Below, one piece after another: positions 35,491 to 48,405 of a stretch of DNA of 64,000 bases (the stretch's first letter is position 1; the number at the start of each line of letters is the position of its first letter). The notes under the pieces are model-generated. The model ran no database searches, was not told where the DNA came from, and was given only the letters and a program-made list of their open reading frames with translations. The position numbers and the translations under genes are program-made. The stretch comes from Heliocidaris erythrogramma (Eukaryota; Echinodermata; Echinoidea; Camarodonta; Echinometridae), in contig CM046858.1 in the NCBI GenBank assembly GCA_025617745.1, forward strand, positions 28,472,534 to 28,536,533, written 5' to 3'.

Positions 35491-35941
35491 TATAAATAAT
35501 ATTTCGTTTGATCTTCTGTAGACAGAGATGTACACTGTCGCCCTCTGTTGGAAAGAAAGGTACCCCTCTTCATAATATTGACGTGTCGGAGGCTATTATT
35601 GGAATGCGATTAATAATCAATCTGTGCTTGGTGACAAATCGAATCAAAGAAGCCATATTTACTCCTTAATTGAGGGGTGGGGATAGACCTACCCCCATTC
35701 ACATTTTGATATTTAGCAAATCGCAAATATTTTTTGTTTGTGGGGTTGAAAATATGGCTAACCCTTTTCCGACACCTTCGAAGGTTTTAGATAAGTAGGG
35801 AAGTTCGGTAGTAATTTTATTCAAGTGAGCAATTTTCCGCTTCAGTCTTTGTTTTTTTCTTGTTATTAAAAACAATTTCCTATAAAGGTTGAATCGCACT
35901 GTACAAAGCTGTAGACAATATTTTTTTTTCTTTTATTACAG
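35491..35941. other. Non-coding, ends in a splice acceptor
   Basis: No gene is seen. The stretch ends in a T-rich tract and TTTTATTACAG, the acceptor of the following exon, so it is intronic for that gene. Confidence 0.6.
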
Positions 35942-38900
35942 GATCTCGACGGATCAAGAATCAAATACTAATAAAAGTGCAGTATCCGCAGAGCCCCGTG
36001 ATTCGATTATCAAGACATCGAACTATAAACGAAAGCTGCCCCGTCACATTTCCATTACTCCCAAGAATACCACGAATACTAGATGTTTTCAAAGCTATTC
36101 TTCCGATGACTTTTTCAGTTGCCCAGAAGAAATTTTTATTGTAAAATATCAAGGAGACATAAACAAAGAGGTAAACGTGCTAAAGGAAACAAAGCAAGTT
36201 AGAAATGAAGTCACTACATCAGCAACAGTAGGTGTGGATTATACCATGAATGAAACGGGTCGAACCGGAGACGAGGGACTTGGGTCAGGTGTGACGGAAG
36301 ATCAGGAAACGGTTGAGATGAGCATAAAGAACGATGGAAAACTTATGATTGCATCATTTCAAACATGCCCTTCTCAGAGGAGTCCAATCAGACTTCGACG
36401 CAAACGACCTAAGACACTGAAGAAGGAGCTTGAAGAAGCCGGATTGCTTATCCGTGAAGACGGCCAAACCCAAAGCACAACGGAACCACTACGTGCGCCG
36501 CAGGATCAGTGCGATAAATCCAAGACGGAAGGGCAATGTGGCAACTTACAGCTTACCCGAATCACAGAGGAACAACCAGAAGAGAGTTCGTTACAGGATC
36601 AGAGCAATGAAGTCAATACGGACTTGCAATGTGACAGCGTAAAGCAAGATAAACCAGATGGAATAAGTACCATTCAAAGGGATGCCATTGCAGCTGTGCA
36701 GGAAAATTCAGGCGGCCTACAAAGTTCTATGGATGATATATCGATCACTAAAGATGAAGCCAGCGGTAGCAAGCATCATGAAGAATATGAGTCCAACTGT
36801 ACTACTAAGAGTGGTCCTGAGGAGGAGGTTTTCTCCGCCGAAGACACAGCAGCCTCCAAACCAGTGATGGTGCATGAACAATTGGAAAAAGAAAATTCAT
36901 CGTTGTCTAAAACACAAAGCAAAGGCGATGCAACTGAAGATAAGAATGTGAACATTCTTATCGGTTTATCAAACGATACTACATGTAGCTCTGACATCAA
37001 TACCGCGGACGCTAACAAGCCACGACTTCCACAGGAACCAGTTTGTAACCATCATGACAGTCTGCTCAATTTAGGTGACTTATCAGAGCCAGAACTGGCA
37101 GATGCTCCTCCAGTAGACGCAGGAGATACCGCGCAAAATCAAACTAAACATGAAAACAATCAGAGCCAAGGTATCATTTCCGAAACTGGGGATTATGGAA
37201 AGCTGGCAGAAATCAACCATGAAGAGGTCTCAGCAATCAATGTTGATTCGGGAAGAATGACCAGAATAAAACATCGGCCACGAAAGGGCATAGAAGACAA
37301 CCTCTCATTGCATCGAGACATCCAAAGGGACAGTTGCACCTCTCTAAAAGAGAGTGGTAAAGTAGACACAACTAAGATCGCTGAAGGCCGCGTACGTGCG
37401 TACTGGTCTCTTGATGTCGTCCATGGAAATGACCCACGACAATGCCAGTATAGCGACGTCATCGTCATGGCAGTAGAAAACAAAGACCAGCAACGAAGGA
37501 GGATGGAAAGATGCCAACTTCGAGAAAGAATCTCAAAGGCGACGGAAGAAGTCGCAGCCATCACAAAAGAGACCGAGCGTCAGGAAGTCAGATTGATAAA
37601 GCTTGCCCGAGAAGTAGGGAATGCCAGATCAGAAATGGATAAATCAGAACAAGAGCTTCAAGATGAACGAAATGTTTACAGGTAAGAATGACGAATAATG
37701 TCCACGTTAATACCATTCAGTTATATCTTCTTCTTTTTTCTCTTTCTTAAACGTATCGTGGGTCCTGTCCTGGGGATCGGTCACTTGTATGGGGGGGGGG
37801 GGGGGGGGGGCGAAATCAAAAGTCTGACGCAATATACGCCTACCCTGTACGTACCCTTATTTCCAATTAATTTTTTGTTCAGAGCCAACTTCTGTCTAAA
37901 CGCTTCCCTTGAATGTGTCCTGCAATAAGCCATTTCGGGGATGCAATCTGAGCATGAGCAGATAAAGGTCATCTGTACCAAAATTCTAAAACCCGCTGAC
38001 ACTAATATTCGATATGTGCTCATGAATGTCATGTAATCATTATTCAATTATGCACTAATGTGCATTCCATGATATCCAGGTGGAAGTATTCTTTTTAAAG
38101 GGGGAAACAAAAGCTATTCATGAGGCACCTCTATCACTCCCAGAGTTATTTTTCTGAAGTGCACATAAAGGGACCCTCCATGTCTAAAATATCTGTGGAT
38201 ATTTGGGGTCATTTGTACAATCTCAGTACCATGCGCTAACCCCGAACTGGCTTATTATTGTGCACTACATGCCTTTATCGTTTAGACTCTTCTTATTCTG
38301 TTTCCTTCCTCCGCTGTAATCGGAGAAACTCAGTATTTAAATTTTTAATAAAAAATAAGTGCAATGTTTCCAAAAAATGGAAGTGAACTTCAGTCGTTTA
38401 GACAAGAGAGTAGAGTGAAAGAGGTGCGTTTTGTGCTGGAGTAAAAAAGAAAGAAAAATAAGTAGGCTCAGGGTGATTCTGGCCGAGATAGGAAAGGATA
38501 TACATGTATATGTCAGGTAAAACATTACTGCTGATGCTGCTGTAAACACGAGTCTGATGATTCTCCCCCATTCCATACCGACAGAGAGTCCCTCCTTCAC
38601 TGCCGTAAGATAGAGGAAGACGCGAAATCTCTTGACTCTCGATCACGAGCTGTCGAGCTCGAACTCCAAGCCCTGAAACGTCGCGAATGGAAGACGGATA
38701 TCATGCTGAAAGCAGCCAGAGGCGAGATCAAGCTCCTCGATCACCGGATCACCAAAGAACAAATCTTACAGGAAGAGCAACAAGACAAGTGAGCTTTGGG
38801 TTTGAGGAAAAGAAAACATAAATTGAATATGTCTGCATGTTGGTGCTCAAACATATGCTCAGGCGACAACATCTCCGGACTTTATTCCTTCAAGATAGGG

Positions 38901-39398
38901 TTTCAAGAATCGGTTTTTAGGTTATGTTTAGGTTTAGGGTCAGGTTAAGCTTAGCCATAGCGACTGGTCCAGGGTTGAAATCAAATTTGTTATAGGATAT
39001 TGAACTTCGAGCAATTATCGCCGGAGTATGTGTCGTACAACCTTAATGTTAGATGTTTTCGTTAATCCATCCAAAATGGCATACAAATCTACTTATTATT
39101 ACCATACGCCCACGCATTCCCCATGTTGTAAGGCACAGGAAAAGAAACCATAAAACTTGCAATGGAAACTGACATCAAGCTGAGCTAGCAGCGCCATATA
39201 TATTACTCCACCCCTATACATCACTTCTAGATACGCCATGATCATTGGTAAATTTGATTTTGATTTTGATATTTTTCTAGGAGACTTCACGACAAGCGAC
39301 GCCGCTTTCAACGAACATCGTTCAAGGTCAACACACTTGCAGCCTTCATCATTCTTCAGATCATCCTCGTCATCATCATCCCACTATGGCGCATTTAG
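35942..39398 (+). CDS. Acidic coiled-coil protein with C-terminal membrane anchor (5'-incomplete)
   Basis: I do not recognise this gene. Three exons join in phase: 35942-37681 (donor ACAG|GTAAGA, phase 2), 38585-38788 (acceptor CCGACAG, donor CAA|GTGAGC, phase 2) and 39281-39398 (acceptor TTTTTCTAG, stop TAG). About 686 residues are visible. The long first exon is acidic and Ser/Thr/Asn/Gln-rich, without known domains. A coiled coil starts near MAVENKDQQRRRMERC and runs uninterrupted across the splice into the second exon (CRKIEEDAKSLDSRSRAVEL). The last exon encodes a basic stretch (DKRRRFQR) followed by LAAFIILQIILVIIIPLW and a charged end. By the positive-inside rule this suggests a tail-anchored protein facing the cytosol. 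The upstream start exon is not established; the open frame extends upstream without an ATG. An internal ATG at 36245 is possible. Confidence 0.7.
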
Positions 39399-41700
39399 GT
39401 ACACGAAGTGTAGCGATGACACCAAAGACACGAGATTGTTAGTATTCCATGCCGAAGCTTAAACATACTGTATGACAAATAGGAATAGATAAGCGAGCCA
39501 AAACCACATAATCTATATAAATCCTTGGCGGTGGGACTGGCCATTGTGTGCAATTACGTCGAAGATCATATTCATTAACCACTCTTTTTCTCAGCATACC
39601 ATACAATATTTGTTGAAGATGTCCATCAGGTTGGTTTTAATTAGAGGAATAAGTTCTATGACACATCCAAGGGGTCTTTACATGTGCCTGAGACAGTTCC
39701 GATGTCTATGGTCAGGTAAATACCTTTGGATATGTCAAGAACTAATTCCTGTAATTTAAACCATCCCCATGAACTTGTTAATCAAATTATGTGACATATT
39801 GTGTGAAAAAGGCGGCTAATTAATATGATCTTCGATGTAAGTTTTGCACACACTAGCCATTCCCACCACTAAGGCTTAATATAGACAACGTGGTAGCATA
39901 ATTGGCTTGCCTATATGGGTATTGACATGTTCTGCTCTGGCAAGATTGATCCAAATTAACCTAATTCCGACAATGGACGAAAATGATCATTGATTAGCTT
40001 ACGAGATGCAGGAGAAGATTTTTTTTTTCGAAGAGCAGATCTGGATCTGAATTTATAAAATGCAAATATGGGTCTATCCGCAATGATATCCGACAATAAA
40101 TGATCTTTGTAGATAGGCCCATATATTCAGAAAATGTGTGCTTCTTGTTTTTGATTAAATTGTAGCAATAGATAGTAAATATCATTTTGAACAGCATTGC
40201 CTCAATCGAAATGCTCAAGAAGATCAAATCTCCAATTCACTAATAAAATAAGGCAGTGAAATAATAATCATGTGTATTAATGAGATTTGCATTTAATTGT
40301 CAATATAGTCATGACTAGTCATGAATCTGTTAATTGATTTTATTTCTGATACTTATTCAGCGTAGCATATTTAATAATAATACATAACATTTATATTGCG
40401 CTTAATACAAAGTTTCTAAGCGCCGTACTAGTGCTTTTTCAGGGGACCTGTTATAATTTTACAACTAACAATGATATCAGTAATTATAAACTCATAGCCG
40501 CAACAAAAACAAAGGTTAAAAGATGTGAATGTATAAACACCTATATATTGACAACGATTTTTACTTTTGAATAAATTTATATGTATTTTTTAAAAACAAT
40601 AATTGTGTGCGTATGATACTGACATCGACATTATTACCGTTAATTTCCCAATGACTAAATTTCTCGGTGAACCTCTGTGACATCGATCTCTCTATCTTAT
40701 AGGTAGCGTTTAATCTATTAAACACGTAGATGTACTTGAACCCTTGAGCGACCCTGATGTAGAATCGATACACATTTACAGTGATAATGAAATAGATTAT
40801 TCAAGGCCGCTCGTGATCAAGGCACAATTTTTTTGTTGGTATCTTTTTCAGACAATATTAAGGGAATGATACAACAGAGCCAATAAATGTTATACTAGTA
40901 TTTCGTGATTTTATTCTTATTCTTGGATTCCCTTGTATAATATTACATTGTTATTTTACATTTTTTTCCTTTTTGGTTTTTGTTTACAGTGCGCTCTCTT
41001 ACGATACCTTTCATTTGCTATGATAATTTTCATTAATTTCTTTCTAATTCTGTCAATCTCCATTTGTTATTCTGATTTTATCTCTGTCTGGCATCATTTT
41101 CGGCGTTCGTAATAACGATTTGCTCATAAATACAGGTAATATTTATTGATGATGGCGGATCGAGGAAGAGGGGGAGCACGTACCCCCCCCCCCCCTCCCA
41201 ATGATCAGTCACTAATTGGTGTTTTTCTCTAGTGGTTTTTACATCGTTTAAGTGCTGTAGAATTTCTGAAATCCCTGATTTCATATTACGATGATGTCAC
41301 TAAACCAAACGGTGGCGTGCGTGGTTACGAAGATACAAGTGTATTGTACCCAAGTAAGTGGCAAAGAAAGAGAGAAAGAGAGAGAGAGAGAGAGAAAACA
41401 AAACAAACCAAAGAAGGGGAAATGCACCGTGAAATGAGGAATTTAGGGCCCCTCCCAGTCCCTCCCCCTAATCTATGGCCTTGTTAATTCGTATGACATC
41501 CACCGAGTCATCCCCCAGTCATCCCCCCGGGCCCCATATGTTGCCATGACCGCTCAGTGACTGGACCCATGCTTAACTACTGGTCAGGAGACAGGGGGTA
41601 GATAATCTCCTCCAGAACGTTATGATTGCAAGTCCTTAATTATCAGGTAAAGATGTTTTTTTTTAAATCTAAGATACCTGTTGATTTACTAATTGGCTGC
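39399..41700. other. Non-coding
   Basis: No gene is seen. A GCGC/ATT-type retroposon tail in minus orientation lies at about 40372-40435. A C run is at about 41184-41196, and a GA repeat is at 41367-41397. Confidence 0.6.
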
Positions 41701-42940
41701 AATTTCTATTCAAAAAATAAAAAAAAATCAGGACCTGCTTCATTGTCGCTTACTACTAACCTTTGGACTATATGAAGCCCCTTAAACTATTCTACCTATA
41801 CTCCCACATAGTAATGTGGCTCAACAATGCATGTTGGGCCGTAGTAATACCGCATGTTATGATTTATGAAATAAACATGTATCCAAGGCAACTAATTGGG
41901 TATTATGACGATGAGCTAGTTACATTATCCTCTGAGGTATGTCAGATGATCGATGGTATGGGTGTCGATCCCGGGGGGGGGGGGGGGTATATATCCCCCA
42001 AAATATTTGAGGTGGGGGATGGCCTGTATTATCATCCCCCAATATTTTTGGATAAAATAAATAAGAATTATGATTCATATTATGTTTGAACTTGAAATAC
42101 CATCACATTCTTTAAAGGTTTACTAAATTAGAGAGAAAATGGGTGCTATTTCCATGTAGTTTGGCCTTCTAATCACGAATCTGCCAATCGATTGTCCAAA
42201 TTATGTCTCGTTTTGGCGAAAAAGGGGGAAAAGTAGAGGTTTTGGGACCGTTCCTTAAAACTCGTGAGCTGATTGGCTAACCCCAAGTGACGTATGAAAA
42301 GTAAGAGGCACAAGATCTGCAGGCTGCAGCATATAATATTGTACACAGAATGCGGTATTTGACCCGTCTGTTCAACGGACAATTTATGAAAAAAGGAAAT
42401 TAATCAATATAATCTTAGGAGTGAATAATCATTAGCAATATTTTCTACAAGATCAGAAAACGCTTTTGCCCAAATATACAGCTCTTGTTTTGTTTTTTTA
42501 GCTTTTCTTTTGAACAATGTTCTCATCCATCTGAGCTTGCTGAACGAAAATTTTGCATTGGTCATAAACGCGTGCACAGCCGTTTTATGCGTCTTTATGT
42601 ACTATGTCCTACACAAAGTACGGCAGTGACTATGTTCCCCTCGTACATAGCGACTGGTGAACGCTTTTGTTTTGTTTATTTCACTTACGGCTTTTTTTTT
42701 TACTTCGCTTTACAAAGTACGTTAGTACTGACTTAAATTTTGGCTGAATTCGAGTAACTTATATAGAGAGAGGAAAAGTGCCGGCGATTCCGAGTTGGAG
42801 GACTTTTCTGAGCCATGCAGATACGAACTCTGATTTATCAGATGATTTATCAGACCCCGAAGGCAAAGAAGCTCGAGTGGCAAGGGGAAATTCGACCATA
42901 TTATATGTTTGAACACCTCGCAGAATACGGTGAAGGGCCG
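41701..42940. other. Non-coding or decayed coding sequence
   Basis: A G run (about 41971-41986) sits in a repeat with paired CCCCCAAAATATTT and CCCCCAATATTTTT. At about 42775-42940 the plus strand has short frames (NSDLSDDLSDPEGKEARVAR; then in another frame IRPYYMFEHLAEYGEGPWV). These look protein-like but are broken by frame changes and stops. Confidence 0.35.
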
Positions 42941-42949
42941 TGGGTGAAG

Positions 42950-42991
42950 TAACTCCAGGGAGCTCCAACGCGTTGGAGCTCCCTGGAGTTA
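42950..42991. repeat. Perfect 42-bp palindrome
   Basis: TAACTCCAGGGAGCTCCAAC and one further G are followed directly by their reverse complement, with no spacer. Both flanks carry GGGTGAAG-type sequence. Confidence 0.95.
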
Positions 42992-43000
42992 CGGGTGAAG

Positions 43001-43072
43001 TAGACCGAAAATGCTGTCTCTCGATCGTTAGGTCGTCTTAGCTAACGAACGAGAGACAGAATTTTCGGTCTA
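43001..43072. repeat. 72-bp inverted repeat (hairpin)
   Basis: The left arm TAGACCGAAAATGCTGTCTC (then TCGATCGTTA) pairs with the right arm ending CAGAATTTTCGGTCTA, with two mismatches over about 29 bp and a short loop. It is bounded on both sides by CGGGTGAAG. Confidence 0.93.
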
Positions 43073-43166
43073 CGGGTGAAGCTGCTGCAGCTGCTGTCGT
43101 TGAAAAACAGATTGGAAGACTTGACTCCAAGTCTGATCTTTGGAATAGCTGAATCTTTTATTTTAG

Positions 43167-43410
43167 CTAGCTTATCCTTCTCTTCATGCCATATTCGGAA
43201 TACAGGCCAGGATCCTCAAAATCATCTTCGATAAAGTGATCGGTGCAGATTGTACTCCACTCACTTGGCAGGCCCTTGCCACTCTGCCCGCGTGAGCTTT
43301 GCATTTGTGACCCACAATTTCCGTAGATTTTCATCTTTAGGAAAATGATGTAGGCTTACACCATCTTTAGGGGTCTTGCTACAGCCCGCAACTATACACC
43401 GATTAGGCAT
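43167..43410 (-). pseudogene. THAP zinc-finger domain, frameshifted
   Basis: An ATG at 43410 opens MPNRCIVAGCSKTPKDGVSL and continues HHFPKDENLRKLWVTNAKLT. Then comes RAEWQG. After a one-base frame change, LPSEWSTICTDHFIEDDF completes a C2CH THAP module (C-x4-C, then C-x2-H, with the conserved W and P). A stop follows at 43167-43169. THAP domains bind DNA and occur in P-element-type transposases and in host factors; which applies here is unknown. Just downstream on the same strand are two palindromes. The frame change lies near 43290-43300 and could be real decay, a sequencing error or a missed short intron; AAG|TGAGTG nearby contains a GTGAGT-like donor. Confidence 0.7.
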
Positions 43411-44042
43411 TATTGATGAAACTGTGTCCCAAAATCAAATTTATTGTGAGGAATTAAACACACGAAAATACGCAATGCAAATGGTCGATGCGGTGAATAT
43501 CATGCTCGGCATCGGGCTGGGCCTGCCGGGGCCTCCGGGCGCGCACGGTATAGGTTAGTGGAATATTTTCCCTTACTTTTCATGCGTCACAGATCACGTG
43601 ATCACGATGTCGCTTCCATGGGTTTTTTTAGGGGCGGGGCTTATGACTGTGTAAATCAGCAAAAATGTACTTTTCAAATGATTATAAAATATGACTGAAT
43701 GCATAAAAAATTGTGTGATAGATATTTTTTGGCTCCTGATGACACCTTCCTACGAAAAATGGCCAATTATTTTTTTATTTTAGTGACCCTTTAATGATTA
43801 GAAGTAAGGAAATAAGATGCCATAATTCAATGCGAAAAATATCGAAGAAAATTCGTTCGCTCTCATTGTTCTAAATTGAGGGGTTCCGTCCATTGGCGTA
43901 GATCCGTGCATTCCTTCTTTTCATTAAAAAACATTTTGGGATGCTCTAAAATGCAAGTTTTATAGACAGATTTTTGAAAAAGTCCCTGGTGTAGGAAGGG
44001 GATACCCCCTCCCACACCCTCACCCGCTCGGTCGCTTCGCTT

Positions 44043-44616
44043 AGTGGCGTATCTAGGGGACAGGGGCACGTGCCGCAAAGGAGAGAAAGAAAAAAAAGGG
44101 GGAAATTAAGAAAAATCTTAATCCTTACGGATTATGCGCCCCCAAATCCGCAGGGTAAATGCACTAGAAATCTCGTTTTTTAAGGTTTGAAATGCGAAAA
44201 TTTTCGCACGCCCAGTAGGCCTATATAGTTCTTAAATAGCTTAAAGGGTTCAAAATTTGAAAAAATAAGATGTAATTGCTTTGCTCGCTATATCATAAGT
44301 TTCATATTACTCCTGCTAATTACTGTACACCAATATAGGATAAAGTGTATAAAACAGCATTTGCAAGGTTCACCTTTTGAAAGAAATCTCAACTCTAGGT
44401 AGCCTTGCTGAATTTCTCGACTCTTTCTCAAGCCTATATAGGGTTTTCGTTAATTTTGCTCCCGATTGTAGAAGTGAGTGAATAGAAAACCATTTATCAA
44501 TACATAAAATTCGAGCTTCTCTACCGCTCAATTGCGGTGGTCAATTGCAAAATTCCCTGGGTAAAATGCATAAGAAATTGCGTTTTTTAGGGTTAAAAAT
44601 CCCTAGATACGTCACT
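44043..44616. mobile_element. MITE with AGTGGCGTATCTAGGG ends
   Basis: The left end AGTGGCGTATCTAGGG is inverted at the right end (CCCTAGATACGTCACT) with one mismatch. The interior has no intact ORF. Similar ends occur elsewhere in the window and often neighbour G runs. Confidence 0.7.
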
Positions 44617-47600
44617 GGCTTCGCTCCCTCGCCGGTTATCCCCGCAATCGTGAACACGGATCGACATCCCTGATCGATGGCACGAAATTGTTCCGTTCAA
44701 TTTCGCATTTATCATTGGAGTAATTGGAACGGCCTATAGTCGGTTTCTTTTTCTTTTTTTCTCATCAGAAATCAATTTATACGCTCATGGATTGAGGGCA
44801 ATGAAATTGGCTGACATCTCAAAGCGTGGACAAATCCAATAGATCTATTCTTCAGTGATGTAATCAGCAAAGCACCAAAGAGCTCATACAGGAATCATTT
44901 TATCATCTTTTTTTGGGCGCTTCTTTCGAAATTCTCGTTGGGTAGGGGGAGGGGGAGGGACATGAAAGTGGTGGAGTGGGCACGTGAGCAAGCTAAACAT
45001 GGCTACGCCGCTGGAGAACCTAGCCCTGTTAACAAAACAATATCGTGTTAGCAATTCTGTTTTTATTTGCAATTACTTACATAACTGGCAATACATCTCC
45101 CGATCATCTTCCTAACTATGTTAAAAAACACCGAGAAACAGTGGAGTAGCTACAGGGGACGGGGGCGAGTACCCTAATTCAACGATGAAAATATAAGAGA
45201 GAGACAGAGAGAGACAAAGGGTGGAGAAGGGGAAAGATGGGGGGGGGTGGACTTTGAAAAACATATGCTTGCACCACTTTTCAAATCCTCACTCCTCAAG
45301 ACGACCTTGTCGCATTTCATTCACTAAGTAAGACCGGCGCACCGCCTCCCCCCATGACACCCGTGTCCCCTGAATGACTGGTCCCATGCTATGCCACTGA
45401 CGAGAAATATTACTGATCGCTTTGCCCTATACTAAAATTATTCGTATTATTCCAGCAGCTAATCAACCTAATAAGCACTGCCCGGGTTTCGAGCGTACAA
45501 TATTGATTGAAGGAAATTGTGATGGTCAAATCGTAATTTATGGGAAACAGCAACTTGCTTCCCAGAAACGGGCGGGTAGTTTCATCTATTTCTATTTTAT
45601 TATTCGCTGACCTATATTTCCCATGATGAATATAGGTAAAAATTCGTGTTAATACTGATGTCGGTGGGCAGTGGCGCAGCGATGGGGCACGGGGGCACGT
45701 GCGCGCCCCTCCAAGCGAGTGGTGGTTAAAACAAGAAAAGTAAAGAGAAAAAGAAAAAGAAAGGGAAAGGGGAGGGGAGGATTAGAAAAGGAGATGATAG
45801 AATCCCTCCCTCATCTCCCCCCCCCCCCCCCCCCCATGATGCCAGTGCCCGCTCAATGTCTGTAAAGCCGCTTAACCACAGCTGGTCGAGAATAGAAGTA
45901 TTTAGTTGAAATACCAATCTAGCACTTTGATGTAGCCAGCCGCTTAATGGCGCAATAATTTTAGAATAAAAAGGAAAGGTGAAAGTAACATGTATTCGAA
46001 TCAATCATTTTGCTTTCACTTCTCTTCTTTCCTCCTTTTCTCTGTCACCATAATTGTCACCCTCTCCTACTTTCGTCCCCGCTCTCATTTTTATTTTGTT
46101 GGACTGAAAGAAAGAGAGTGGTAGAAAGGGGTTGGAGGTTAGTAAGTAATTATTTTGCCCAACCATGCCAACCGGGAGTATAATTCAAGCATCAGTTAAC
46201 ATGGTGGTTAATCAGTGAAATGAAAGTTGTATAAAATAATAAAATCACGCACAGTCTTCTTCTTTCTCAATTCAATTGAACTTTCTTCTATGTAACATAT
46301 TTTTTGTGACCCACTCTCTCATTCTGGGAGGTATACTGACGGGGAAAACTAATTTAGGCCTATCTTTCACATTTACTTCCGTTGAATATGTTGAAGCAAA
46401 GTGTTCCTTGTGAACTTGACAATTCTTGAAGACGTAGAAAGGCTACACAAAACAAAACCTTGATTCACTGGTTTTCTTCATGCACACCGAAAGGCTGGGG
46501 AATTTTTGTACTGAGTTTCCAAAGTCGGAGGAAGGGGTGGGGGGGGGGGGGGGGAGATGACACCCCGATCAGAATTTCGGTTGCATAGCGACCAAACATT
46601 GTGAAATTCCTCACACAACTCCAAAATCACGTGAAATAAAACACCGCCTCGTTCATCAATAAGGATAATATATGCAAATTACATTTATTAATACACATTT
46701 CTCTTGATTTGATATGCATACAAATACTTATTGTAAACCTTTTTAACACTTTGACTAAAAACGAATATAAGAATCCATTTCAGTTTTGAAATATTTCATT
46801 GTCTTGAAAATTCCTCATGCACTTTTACTTTTGATATTCGAGGCTTTCATCTGGGTATATTTTTAGAGTAAAAATACAGGACACTTACCATGATTATGAA
46901 GGTGTTGAGAAATAGCTGATTTACAAAGAAATTAAGAAAATACAGTATCCATTCGTATTTTACACAAAAATCCATAATTTCCCCATGTTCAGAACTCTTT
47001 TCATAAAGTCAAAAGAGATCATGTGACTTTGTAACGACAAGCCTGATTTTTGTTAGATTTTCGTGAAAGGTATACCCAAGTTATTAAAAAATGGTAATAA
47101 GAGTCACACTTTGTAAAGCAACCGCAACATAATTATCTGGGAAAGGGGCGCATGATGACCATTTTTAAGGATTTATGATTCTTTGAGCTTTACATATCAC
47201 TGGAAGTCCATTTGGATATAGTTTTTATCATTAGTAAAACGCCTCTTCCACGTCTTTTGGCTGCCTATTGAATGAGTTTGAAATTGCCACAAAATGATGG
47301 ACAATTGCATCTTTGTTTTATACCGTCTGGTACCCCCTATTACACAACGGCATTTTTCAATACCACCCCCAACCCTATGATATTGTCAGATGAAAGAAAA
47401 ATAAATATATAGGTTTTAAAATGACATTTTCATAATATGTCAACGTAATTAATTATTTATTATAAATGGTTCCTACACCCCGATTCAACGAACTACTCAA
47501 AAGCAACGAAATCTACGTTTCTAGTTTGCTGACGATATTTCTGCTTCATCTTTCAAAATATAATCGGATAAACTAACCCCATTAAATGTTGTGAGTATTT

Positions 47601-48405
47601 TAAGATGTCAGAACTAGTGCAGGGCCCTCTTGCATAAAAATAACGCTTATGTAACAAATGCCCCTGGACAATCACCATCGGAAAACTACCCCAGGAAATT
47701 TCCCTGGACAACTTCCCCCTAATGAACTACCTACTAAAAAGTTTTTTGAGGGTAACCGGCAGTAATACACAACTTCGGAAAACCGATCACAGGTAAATAC
47801 GCCGAAAGCGGATTATAACCTACGATTATAAAGCTCTCATCGTTTATAGCGAGTCAGTGTGAACAGAAGGCATAGGGGAATTCTTACAAAGTCAACCTCC
47901 TATTGATATAATTATATTTTTTCAGAAAATATTGCTGAGTCTCAATTTTCTTCAAAGTCCTTGAATGATTCGTCATATGAAATAACTTTCAAATGACAAA
48001 CATTAGAAATAAACACATGTATATCCAAAACATTATTTTTATATCAGTATAAAAATAATTTTTCATTTGAATTCGTTTATTTAATCTAAATGTATGTCGA
48101 AGTTATTTGACCCATTGTGTTTGGGAGGTATATCAACTGTGCCGACTACTGTGCTGACTACTATAAACTGTTCCAGTGATGTCTGGAATGGCCGTTGCAC
48201 ACCAGGCGTTGTTTACATTGCGTCATTACAAAGCTCTTAAAGTCTATGAATATGAGTAAGCAGATTTGTGCATAACTGAACGTTTGCACTGTTCACTATG
48301 CAGTCATTTTTGTACGATGTCACTATTACATGTCGTGTCAAAGGTCATGCCAGACGTTAACGCAGTCCTACACCAACAAATATATAGCACAGACTGGGGT
48401 CTAAT
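44617..48405. other. Non-coding, poly-G/poly-C-rich then AT-rich
   Basis: Fragments of GTGG(C/A)G(T/C)AGC-type repeats lie near 45140-45405 and 45668-45865. They include a C run (about 45820-45835) and a G run at 46539-46553. Positions 46600-48400 are AT-rich with no exon recognised. Confidence 0.6.

Noticed and set aside
42485-42736. 83-aa frame
   Set aside because: No domain, no splice signals and no homologous look; AT-rich background.
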